From assembly GCA_036521995.1 (NCBI GenBank), contig DATDGR010000101.1:1-11719 (forward strand): 11,719 nt of DNA, read 5' to 3'. Origin of the DNA: Gp13-AA77 sp036521995. Lineage in GTDB: Bacteria; Acidobacteriota; Terriglobia; UBA7540. The notes beneath the pieces were generated by a model, which saw only the letters and a program-made list of their open reading frames with translations, made no database searches and was not told where the DNA came from. Below, piece by piece: positions 6,186-11,719 of this stretch. The position numbers and the translations under genes were made by a program. How positions within the stretch are numbered: the first letter of the stretch is position 1; each line of letters begins with the position of its first letter.

Positions 6186-6202
6186 ACTTTATGATACAAA
6201 GT
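6186..6202. promoter_or_regulatory. Operator-like dyad, copy 2
   Basis: ACTTT (6186-6190) and AAAGT (6198-6202) flank ATGATAC, with the same 17-bp layout as the dyad at 5102-5118 and 14 of 17 bases shared. It covers the ATG at 6191 and a -10-like TATGAT (6190-6195). A TTGACA (6176-6181) lies just upstream but at the wrong distance from TATGAT (8 bp), so I cannot define a full promoter here. Binding could block internal initiation of transcription for the prenyltransferase gene. Confidence 0.55.
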
Positions 6203-6961
6203 GCGACGGCGATGAAACCAAGCGAACTCTCGAACATGATTGGCGACTCCAGCCTGCACGTAGCCATCATCATGGACGGCGGCGGACGCTGGGCCGAGCG
6301 GCGCGGCTGGCCCCGGCTGGCCGGGCACCGGGCGGGCGCCGAAGCTGTGCGCCGCGTGGTCCGCGCCGCACCCCAGGCCGACATCGGCACCCTCACGCTG
6401 TTTGCCTTTTCTTCCGCGAATTGGCAGCGACCTGCCTCCGAGGCGGCGGGGCTCATGGACATCTTCAGAGGCTACCTTGAGACGGAAATGATCGAACATC
6501 GTTCGCGGGGGGTCCGGCTTGGTGTCATCGGGCGGCGCGACCGCCTGCCCGCCACCTTGGTAAAGGCCATCGAAAGATCGGAGGCTGCCACTGCGGGCGG
6601 CGAAGCCCTGCATCTGCGCCTGGCCATCGACTACTCGGCGCGCCAGGCGCTAGCGGAGGCTGCCGCCCGGCAACGTGCCGGCCTGGGCCCACGTGCTCGC
6701 GGCAGTCTTGATGACTTCGCGCGAACTCTGGCCGAAGTGATCCATGACACGGCGCCCGCTCCCGATGTAGATCTCATAATCCGCACGGGCGGCGAGCAGC
6801 GTGTGAGCGACTGCCTGCTCTGGGAAGGTGCTTTCGCCGAGATCATTTTCACCAGCACGCTGTGGCCGGACTTCGGCGCCGCCGACCTGGCAGCGGCCGT
6901 CGAGGAATTTGGAGGGCGCGAGCGACGGTTCGGGGGTACCCTGCAATCGGCCGCAAGCTGA
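6191..6961 (+). CDS. Divergent cis-prenyltransferase (UppS-like)
   Basis: This 256-residue protein belongs to the undecaprenyl diphosphate synthase family, which extends farnesyl diphosphate with isopentenyl units in cis to make lipid carriers. Visible motifs are IIMDGGGRWA (26-35, with the Mg-binding Asp29), GHRAGAEAV (45-53), FAFSSANWQRP (71-81), DLIIRTGGEQRVSD (194-207) and LLWEGAFAE (209-217). Deviations stand out: MDGNGRW has become MDGGGRW, SSENW has become SSANW, RxSN has become RVSD, and DYSARQAL replaces the usual NYGGR block. This looks like a specialised paralogue rather than the housekeeping enzyme. ATG 6191 is chosen for AGGGA at 6181-6185; ATG 6212 is a reasonable alternative, and TTG 6176 is less likely. 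It is the third gene after the membrane protein and regulator, and the second dyad overlaps its start. Chain length and product cannot be told. Confidence 0.87.
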   Translation: MIQSATAMKPSELSNMIGDSSLHVAIIMDGGGRWAERRGWPRLAGHRAGAEAVRRVVRAAPQADIGTLTLFAFSSANWQRPASEAAGLMDIFRGYLETEMIEHRSRGVRLGVIGRRDRLPATLVKAIERSEAATAGGEALHLRLAIDYSARQALAEAAARQRAGLGPRARGSLDDFARTLAEVIHDTAPAPDVDLIIRTGGEQRVSDCLLWEGAFAEIIFTSTLWPDFGAADLAAAVEEFGGRERRFGGTLQSAAS

Positions 6962-6986
6962 CCGGAGCGGCTGGGGGTAGAGATTC

Positions 6987-7016
6987 GTGTGTCTCGGGTT
7001 CATCCCCGGAGCACAC
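6987..7016 (+). terminator. Strong hairpin after the cis-prenyltransferase gene
   Basis: Arms 6987-6998 and 7005-7016 pair over 12 positions, with two G-T wobbles and one mismatch, around the loop TTCATC; the ends GTGTG/CACAC and base-of-loop CGGG/CCCG pair perfectly. It starts 25 bp after the stop codon. No T-run follows, so termination would be inefficient or factor-assisted. Confidence 0.45.
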
Positions 7017-7108
7017 ATCACGACCTGGGGACATGTCACGCGAACTCGCCTGACCAGCCCTTTGACCGGGCATTTGGCTTGGCTTCTGCACTCGCAAAGG
7101 AGGATGCC

Positions 7109-7495
7109 ATGCCATCGAGGATCTCGCTAGCGAGCCTTGCCCTCGGTCTGGCCGCCGTAACCGGGGGAATCGCTGTCGCTTGCCTGGACGCCCACACCGA
7201 CGAGGTCAGCGTCACACTGGCCGCCTTGATCATTTTGGGATTTGTGCTCGGGTCGGTCGGCCCGCGCCGAGCCTGGCTTTGGGCCTTGCTGGTATCGGTC
7301 TGGACGCCGGTGCTGGCTTTCGCTGGCGCTGCCGGCCTCGCTCCATCGAACCCGAGTCTGCCTCTCACCGTCCCTTCTTTTCTGGCTCTCACTGTCGTGA
7401 CCGGGGCTGTCGCGCTGGCGGGCGCCTATACGGGAGCTTGGCTGGGCCGGGCGGTGCGCCGGGCGACTTTGAAACAAAGCCACGATGTGCTTTAG
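7109..7495 (+). CDS. Small four-helix membrane protein of unknown function
   Basis: This 128-residue protein consists almost entirely of hydrophobic segments: about 6-26, 34-51, 55-77 and 87-113, with positive residues (RR-AT-K) at the C-terminal end. The first segment could also act as a signal anchor. I do not recognise a family; glycine- and alanine-rich helices such as VTGAVALAGAYTGAWLG suggest tight helix packing. ATG 7109 is chosen over the upstream open frame (from 6989) because AAAGGAGG ends 6 bp before it, a near-perfect ribosome binding site. The hairpin at 6987-7016 lies between it and the prenyltransferase gene, so it may be a separate unit. I found no convincing promoter in 6962-7108. 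The sigma factor promoter follows about 100 bp downstream. Confidence 0.75.
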   Translation: MPSRISLASLALGLAAVTGGIAVACLDAHTDEVSVTLAALIILGFVLGSVGPRRAWLWALLVSVWTPVLAFAGAAGLAPSNPSLPLTVPSFLALTVVTGAVALAGAYTGAWLGRAVRRATLKQSHDVL

Positions 7496-7590
7496 AATCA
7501 ATAGATCCAAAAATTAGGCGTCCCGGTCAATGAGAACGGACCGGCGGCATATGGCGAGCCGACTCCATCTCTCTGAAAATAAACGGTTTG

Positions 7591-7599
7591 TGGTATAAT
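7591..7599 (+). promoter_or_regulatory. Extended -10 promoter (TGG-TATAAT) of the sigma factor operon
   Basis: TATAAT (7594-7599) is a perfect -10 box preceded by TGG, giving the TGn extended -10. No good -35 lies 16-18 bp upstream (CTCTGA at 7571-7576), which an extended -10 can tolerate. Transcription would start near 7606, leaving a leader of about 155 nt before the sigma factor gene. Confidence 0.65.
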
Positions 7600-7633
7600 T
7601 AACGCAAGTTGTTGATAGAGTGTAGGTTAGTAT

Positions 7634-7671
7634 CGACCGAGGGGAGGTCGCGCGTCACGGCGATCGGTTTT
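7634..7671 (+). promoter_or_regulatory. Structured leader with attenuator-like hairpins
   Basis: Two alternative stems occur in the leader: CGACC (7634-7638) with GGTCG (7646-7650), and GGTCGC (7646-7651) with GCGATC (7660-7665). They share 7646-7650. The second is followed by GGTTTTT (7666-7672), as in an intrinsic terminator. Mutually exclusive stems before a T-run suit attenuation, but the stems are short and this is tentative. Confidence 0.3.
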
Positions 7672-7761
7672 TGCCTTTGAAAAGCGAGGGGCTCCAACTT
7701 CATTGTCACATTCTCGAACCGGCTGACGTTTTAGGGTTGAAAGTGGCAAGGGAGGTCGCTG

Positions 7762-8349
7762 GTGCCGACGGCAGGTTTGGTTGAAAGCTTGGGTCGCACA
7801 ATGCCGAAAGGTCGCGAACCGGCGCAACCCTGGGAATCAACGTTCGAGAGGTTCTACCTGGAGCACTATCGACGCGTGGTAGCCGTTCTGTTCCGGCTGA
7901 CCACAAGCCGTAGTGAGGCTGAGGACCTGGCGAACGAGGTTTTTTGGAAGCTCTACCGCCGTCGACTGCTGCCCGACCCAGACGGCAATATTCCGGGGTG
8001 GCTCTACCGCACGGCTACCAACCTCGGAATCGACGGGCTGCGCAAGAACGCACGGCGGCGCCAACGCGAGCACGAGGCGGCGCAAGCGGCAGCGCACTCG
8101 CGCAAGAACGCGGGTCCGCTCGACGAGGTCCTGCGGGACGAAAGGCGGCGGCAGGTTCGCCAGGTGCTGGCGCGGCTCAAACCGCTGCACGCTGAGGCGC
8201 TCATCCTGCGCTCCAGCGGCTTCTCTTACCACGAAGTGGCGGAAACGCTCGGCGTGAAGCGCGTGTCCGTGGGAACGCTGCTTCTGCGCGCCGAGCACGC
8301 CTTCCGCAAACATTACCGCGCTACGGGCGGTGAAGAGGAGGAAATATGA
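7762..8349 (+). CDS. ECF-type RNA polymerase sigma factor
   Basis: This 195-residue sigma factor would direct RNA polymerase to a small set of stress or envelope promoters. Region 2 spans about residues 25-100 (FERFYLEHYRRVVAVLFRL, then EAEDLANEVFWKLY and WLYRTATNLGIDGLRKNARR). Region 4 spans about 133-187 (LKPLHAEALILRSSGFSYHEVAETLGVKRVSVGTLLLRAEHAF), with a helix-turn-helix for the -35 element. A basic and Ala-rich linker separates them; region 3 is absent, as in all ECF factors. GTG 7762 is chosen because AAGGGAGG ends 6 bp before it; ATG 7801 is an alternative that would drop 13 residues. The stop codon overlaps the start of the anti-sigma gene (ATGA, 8346-8349), typical of a co-translated sigma/anti-sigma pair. 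The transcript probably starts at the extended -10 promoter near 7600. Confidence 0.93.
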   Translation: MPTAGLVESLGRTMPKGREPAQPWESTFERFYLEHYRRVVAVLFRLTTSRSEAEDLANEVFWKLYRRRLLPDPDGNIPGWLYRTATNLGIDGLRKNARRRQREHEAAQAAAHSRKNAGPLDEVLRDERRRQVRQVLARLKPLHAEALILRSSGFSYHEVAETLGVKRVSVGTLLLRAEHAFRKHYRATGGEEEEI

Positions 8350-9542
8350 GCTGCATCGATCAGGGAAGGCTGCGCGCCAGGCTGGACGGCGAGATTCGCG
8401 GCCGCGAACTCGAGGAAGTGGAGAGGCACCTGGCCCGCTGTCCAGATTGCCGCGGGGAACTGGCAAAAATGGATGCAGATGCCGGGCGCGTGCGGGGTGC
8501 ACTCCAGCCTCTCGCTCCCTCGCCGGACGAAATCGATCTCGATCCGGGCCTCGCGCTCGCCCGTTTTCAGGCCCAAGACGCTCCGGCTGATCACCTGGGG
8601 ATTCATGGGGGGCTCATGGGCAGGATCTTCGGGCGCCGCTGGGCTCCGGCCTGGGGCGCCGCTGTGGCCGCCGGCCTGGTGATCGCTGCCATCAGCTTCG
8701 CTCCCGTGCGCAGCCGGGCCGAGCGCCTGCTGGCCATGCTGCGGGTAGAAAAGGTGGAGGTGGTCTCCATCGATCCGGTCATGCCGAACCTGGAGACTCA
8801 GGATCGCGCTGCCAAGATGCTGGGGCAACTCATTTCCGACAACGTGGTGATGACGATGCCGCCCGGCAAGCCCCAGGATGTGGCTAACGCCGATGAAGCC
8901 AGCCGTCTGGCGGGCTTTTCCGTGCGGGTGCTGACGGCGCGCCCCGACGCGCCCCGCTTGAGCGTCGAAGGTGAGCAGGCCTTTCACCTCACGCTGAACC
9001 GTGACCGCTTGCAGGCCGTTGTGGATGAGGTGGGCCGCTCCGACATCCAGCTTCCGGCTGCCATCGACGGGGCCGAGGTGGCCGTTCACATTCCTAAGGC
9101 GGTGGTGGCGCGTTACGGCGACATTGAAAAGCCTGAGGACAGCAGCCAAACTCACAGCCATGACTGGACGGAAGCTCAGCTTAAGGACTTTCTGGTACTT
9201 GCCCAGGTTCCCAGTCCGACCGTGAGCGTGCCGCCGAACCTCGATATCGCCCAGGTAGCGGAGGCAGGTCTCGAGATTGGCGGACTGAGCCCTGAGGAAG
9301 CGCACACCTTCGTCCAGAGCGTGGACTGGACTTCCACGCTCGTCATTCCGGTGCCAGTGCACGGTGGTTCGTACCAAAAGGAACAGGTTGACGGAGTGGA
9401 AGGCACGCTGATCTCGATGCCGTCCCAGAGAAGGCGCTCGGCGGGCTATACGCTGATCTGGATCAAGGATCGTGTCGTCTATTCGCTTTCGGGTTCCGGG
9501 GATGCCTCGAACGCCGTGGAGCTGGCCGACTCCTTGGAATGA
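8346..9542 (+). CDS. Zinc-finger anti-sigma factor with large extracytoplasmic domain
   Basis: This 398-residue membrane protein should hold the upstream sigma factor inactive until a signal arrives. The N-terminal domain carries HLARCPDC (H28, C32, C35), the H-x3-C-x2-C core of zinc-binding anti-sigma domains. One membrane helix follows at about 101-120 (PAWGAAVAAGLVIAAISFAP) with RSR after it. The remaining 275 or so residues would lie outside the cytoplasmic membrane; they are not a family I can name and contain no recognisable enzyme motif. The stretch EDSSQTHSHDWTEAQLKDFL (264-283) looks like a hydrophilic linker. The start ATG overlaps the sigma factor stop (ATGA) and has GAGGAGGA upstream within the sigma gene. 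The outer domain is far larger than in the simplest members, suggesting signal sensing. The relevant stimulus is unknown. Confidence 0.85.
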   Translation: MSCIDQGRLRARLDGEIRGRELEEVERHLARCPDCRGELAKMDADAGRVRGALQPLAPSPDEIDLDPGLALARFQAQDAPADHLGIHGGLMGRIFGRRWAPAWGAAVAAGLVIAAISFAPVRSRAERLLAMLRVEKVEVVSIDPVMPNLETQDRAAKMLGQLISDNVVMTMPPGKPQDVANADEASRLAGFSVRVLTARPDAPRLSVEGEQAFHLTLNRDRLQAVVDEVGRSDIQLPAAIDGAEVAVHIPKAVVARYGDIEKPEDSSQTHSHDWTEAQLKDFLVLAQVPSPTVSVPPNLDIAQVAEAGLEIGGLSPEEAHTFVQSVDWTSTLVIPVPVHGGSYQKEQVDGVEGTLISMPSQRRRSAGYTLIWIKDRVVYSLSGSGDASNAVELADSLE

Positions 9543-9869
9543 TCGGGTGGTCGAATCGCGGGCGATTGAGCGCTGGATTCGGATTCATGGCTTGGTAGTG
9601 GGTCAGCTTCAAAGGTTGCGGTTATTTCCCAGACGGAGTTGGACCGCCCGCTTGGGGTATCACTTCGGCGGTTTGGGCGGAATACGTCCAGCTGGCTTGT
9701 TCTCCGCGTGCGCCGTTGCCCGCCCAGAAGTTTCGATTGCTCTAGCAGACTCGTTGATAAACCCTAGCCGACTCTCGTTACTGATACAAATGGTAGGAGT
9801 CTTGGTCCGGTGGCGAAATGCACTCGTCCTGTTTTCCGGGAAGCTCTGTTTTCAGCCGACATCTGCCCT
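9543..9869. other. Empty stretch between convergent genes
   Basis: This 327-bp stretch separates the anti-sigma gene (plus strand) from the propeller gene (minus strand). I see no gene, promoter or T-tailed terminator. The only structure is a short AATCGC/GCGATT palindrome at 9554-9567 with a 2-base centre. A frame open on the plus strand starts inside the anti-sigma gene and has no coding support. The DNA may be decayed sequence. Confidence 0.5.
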
Positions 9870-11051
9870 CTAGCGACCTTTCTCAAGCATCCACACATTG
9901 CTGTCCCACGTCTGAGCGCCGAAAGCCAGGTACTTGCCGTCAGGCGACGGCAGAGGGTTGTGCATCCATTGGCGATGGTTGCGTAGCAGCGGGTTTACCT
10001 TGCCGGCGAGTGTGACGTGCAGCAGGTTGAACGATTCTGGCAGCCAGGAGGTCACGAAGAAACCCCTGCCGTCTGCCGCCCAGGCGATGGACTGAAGATG
10101 TCCCCACACTGGCTCAACCGGCATCTCATGCCAGTCGTGGCTGGATAGAGTCAGCACATCAATTCGTCCGTTGTACTTGTCCTCGCCGCGAACCACAGCC
10201 AAGCGTGCACCGTCGGGCGAGATGTTCCAACCCGTGAACCCGGCCTGGGCACCTTCCATCCTCCCCAACTGCTCCCCTTTGCCTCGCATCGGATCAAGCG
10301 AGTAGAAAACGAAGTCCGCCCCTTCCTCCTGGCTCAGCACGCATGAAGAGCCGGGCTTTAGCGGGCACCTATAGTCCCACCGCATGCCGGCAGCCTCTTC
10401 GACTACCATCTCGGGCGGTCCGCCGGGTGCGGGCCGGCGCATCAGCCGGGATGGAGAGGATGGGGCGCCTGGCATGGCGCGTGACGAGTCTCCATACAGT
10501 ATCCACACTCCGCCGGGGCTCACCATCGCTCCCGGCACGGGAGTATCCCCCCCAGTCTTGCCGTAATCGTGTTCGGGACCCTGCACTATGGCTTGGGCCA
10601 TATTTTCTTTCAAGCCCTGTCTGAAGATATCCGACTTGCCACTTCGCTCGGAACTAAAGATGATGGCCTTGCTGTCGGGTGTCCAGCCATTGGGATCGCT
10701 TCCACGATTATCGAGAGTGAAACGGCGGGGCGCCTTCATACTGGCGCCGTCTGGGCCGAGTTCGCCCAGGTATACATCCTGCCATTGCCGAGTCTTCAGG
10801 AATGACAGGCGTTTTCCGTCTGCGGTAATGCTCAGGCCCTGGGGACCGAAATCGCTCCAGTGCGCCAGCCGCTCAGGCTTGCCGGCAGCTTCACCCGTCG
10901 ATGGCTCTACCGGGACTTCCCAGAGGCCGTAGCTTTCCTGGCCTGAGGGCGAGTCGGCTAGCTGACGGACTGAAAACACCAGGCGCCAGTCGGGCGACCA
11001 GCGCAGGCAATTGGCGGGGATGCCGTTCGTGTAACAGGGTAGTGGCGTCAT
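9870..11051 (-). CDS. PD40/TolB-like beta-propeller protein, probably lacking its N-terminal domain
   Basis: This 393-residue protein is built of seven or eight WD40-like (PD40) blades, marked by WSPDW (18-22), ITADGK (75-80), WTPDSK (123-128), SPGG (178-181), SPDG (278-281), WAADGR (324-329) and SPDGK (369-373). It ends DSNVWMLEKGR. From family knowledge, propellers with blocks such as WTPDSKAIIFSS, VFYSLDP-GKG and SNVWMLE form the C-terminal sensory part of acidobacterial OmpR-type winged-helix regulators or Ser/Thr kinases. Here there is no DNA-binding, kinase or membrane segment; the protein begins straight in the first blade. ATG 11051 is the only good start, since a stop lies 18 codons upstream, but no Shine-Dalgarno sequence precedes it. 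This may be an N-terminally truncated gene or a genuine stand-alone propeller. It follows the ATPase gene by 26 bp on the same strand. Confidence 0.8.
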   Translation of the reverse strand: MTPLPCYTNGIPANCLRWSPDWRLVFSVRQLADSPSGQESYGLWEVPVEPSTGEAAGKPERLAHWSDFGPQGLSITADGKRLSFLKTRQWQDVYLGELGPDGASMKAPRRFTLDNRGSDPNGWTPDSKAIIFSSERSGKSDIFRQGLKENMAQAIVQGPEHDYGKTGGDTPVPGAMVSPGGVWILYGDSSRAMPGAPSSPSRLMRRPAPGGPPEMVVEEAAGMRWDYRCPLKPGSSCVLSQEEGADFVFYSLDPMRGKGEQLGRMEGAQAGFTGWNISPDGARLAVVRGEDKYNGRIDVLTLSSHDWHEMPVEPVWGHLQSIAWAADGRGFFVTSWLPESFNLLHVTLAGKVNPLLRNHRQWMHNPLPSPDGKYLAFGAQTWDSNVWMLEKGR

Positions 11052-11077
11052 TTGGAAAATGAGTGGAATGGGGATTG

Positions 11078-11719
11078 CTACGGATTTGGTGCGGAGCCGA
11101 CCCTCTTAAGATTGAAGAAAACAGCCAGAAGATCACTGGATATGCGATATCCGCCGGGGGTTTTGTCGATCACGCCCTCAAGCTGAAGAGACTTGAAATA
11201 TTGGTGAATGTTCTTTATGCGCAAGGTCTTTTGCAATTCTGAGGCTTCCCTTGGACTGTTGCCGGCACGCGAAATTTCATCCACGATTTTCTGCTTTTGC
11301 TTTCCCGCAACAGAATCATATATCCGCCCGAAGAGCATTCTCTCTAATTGAACCATGCTCTCAGCGAATCCTTTGACGGCATCATCCTGATCTATAACGT
11401 CGTCGTTGTCGGCCTGAAATGCATCGTAACCAAGTTGATGCAGGAAATACGGGAAGCCTTGTGCCCAACGAGTAATTTGTCGGGCCGCATCATCGTTTAT
11501 GTGCTTTTCTGTCCCTTCCAAGCAGCGTTGAAGCAGAGAAAGGGATTCTTCCTCTGTCATCCGGTTCAACTGAACGTAACTGAAAATCCTCGGGGCCGAC
11601 GGGTCGCCTTGAGCGATTTCCTCCGGGATGTGGGGAGGGCCAACAACCACAAACATGATATTTCTGAATCCAGCCGATGTCCACGCCTCAGATACAACTT
11701 TGAAAAATGATCCAAGTAC
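11078..11719 (-). CDS. AAA-type ATPase with winged-helix tail, 3' part only
   Basis: The gene runs off the right edge; 213 C-terminal residues are visible, and the first readable residues are VLGSFFKVVSEAW. The strand FRNIMFVVVGPPHIPEE suits the sensor-1 strand of an AAA/STAND-type ATPase, followed by the usual LNRMTEEESLSLLQRCL and a lid with WAQGFPYFLHQLGYDAF. The last 85 or so residues (KQKQKIVDEISRAG, then SELQKTLRIKNIHQYFKSLQLEGVIDK, then GGYRISSDLLAVFF) look like a winged helix, probably for DNA or protein binding. Walker A and B lie outside the window and cannot be checked. The DNA is about 47 % G+C (168 of 360 bases over 11101-11460), well below the surrounding genes, which suggests recent transfer. 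It may be co-transcribed with the propeller gene downstream. Confidence 0.75.
   Translation of the reverse strand, partial: VLGSFFKVVSEAWTSAGFRNIMFVVVGPPHIPEEIAQGDPSAPRIFSYVQLNRMTEEESLSLLQRCLEGTEKHINDDAARQITRWAQGFPYFLHQLGYDAFQADNDDVIDQDDAVKGFAESMVQLERMLFGRIYDSVAGKQKQKIVDEISRAGNSPREASELQKTLRIKNIHQYFKSLQLEGVIDKTPGGYRISSDLLAVFFNLKRVGSAPNP

Noticed and set aside
6176..6204. TTGACA at 6176 as the -35 of a full promoter for the prenyltransferase gene
   Set aside because: At 16-18 bp downstream there is no -10-like sequence; the TATGAT at 6190 is only 8 bp away. A complete promoter cannot be claimed.
7467..7479. CTTTG-AAA-CAAAG dyad resembling the ACTTT...AAAGT operators
   Set aside because: Spacing and centre differ from the 17-bp sites, and it lies inside the end of a coding region rather than at a promoter.
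7612..7633. TTGATA followed by TAGTAT as a second promoter for the sigma factor gene
   Set aside because: The boxes are only 10 bp apart, too close for sigma-70.
8313..9377. A 354-codon open frame on the minus strand
   Set aside because: It lies wholly opposite the anti-sigma factor, whose zinc motif, membrane helix and coupled start are convincing; the His- and Gln-rich translation has no domain.
9554..9567. AATCGC-GG-GCGATT palindrome as terminator of the sigma/anti-sigma operon
   Set aside because: The loop would be 2 bases and no T-run follows, so a stable terminator is unlikely.
9472..9873. A 133-codon plus-strand frame running into the gap after the anti-sigma gene
   Set aside because: It starts inside the anti-sigma gene in another frame and has no ribosome binding site and no recognisable family.

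Overview
The window comes from a GC-rich bacterium (most genes near 65 % G+C). The gene set fits Acidobacteriota best: an ECF sigma factor coupled to a large membrane-anchored anti-sigma factor, a beta-propeller protein of the type usually fused to regulator or kinase domains there, and a six-helix membrane protein paired with a small winged-helix regulator. This assignment is an inference; no rRNA or other marker is present.

Layout. Positions 1-477 hold no convincing gene, only an 11-residue match to an S-adenosyl methyltransferase motif at the extreme left. A complete IS1595-family insertion sequence lies at 478-1496, with 39-bp inverted repeats and a minus-strand transposase. It sits in a gene-poor stretch whose two sides each carry a strong sigma-70-type promoter pointing at the element. 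A minus-strand calcineurin-like metallophosphoesterase (1776-3020) follows and is divergent from a plus-strand UDP-sulfoquinovose synthase-like gene (3224-4414). That gene is followed 11 bp later by a LysE-type membrane exporter (4426-5040).

Positions 5102-6961 form the most interesting unit: a six-helix membrane protein, an overlapping winged-helix regulator, and a divergent cis-prenyltransferase (UppS-like, with MDGGGRW in place of MDGNGRW). Nearly the same 17-bp dyad occurs in front of the first gene and over the start of the third, which suggests the regulator controls both ends of its own operon. The first gene looks leaderless.

A small four-helix membrane protein (7109-7495) and a structured leader with an extended -10 promoter come next. 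Then follows an ECF sigma factor/anti-sigma pair overlapping by ATGA (7762-9542), a typical envelope-stress signalling module whose target genes are not in the window. Positions 9543-9869 are empty. The right end carries a minus-strand pair: the 3' part of an AAA-type ATPase with a winged-helix tail (running off the window, about 47 % G+C, unlike its neighbours) and a stand-alone PD40 beta-propeller protein that seems to lack the N-terminal domain its relatives have.

No tRNA, rRNA or CRISPR array was seen.
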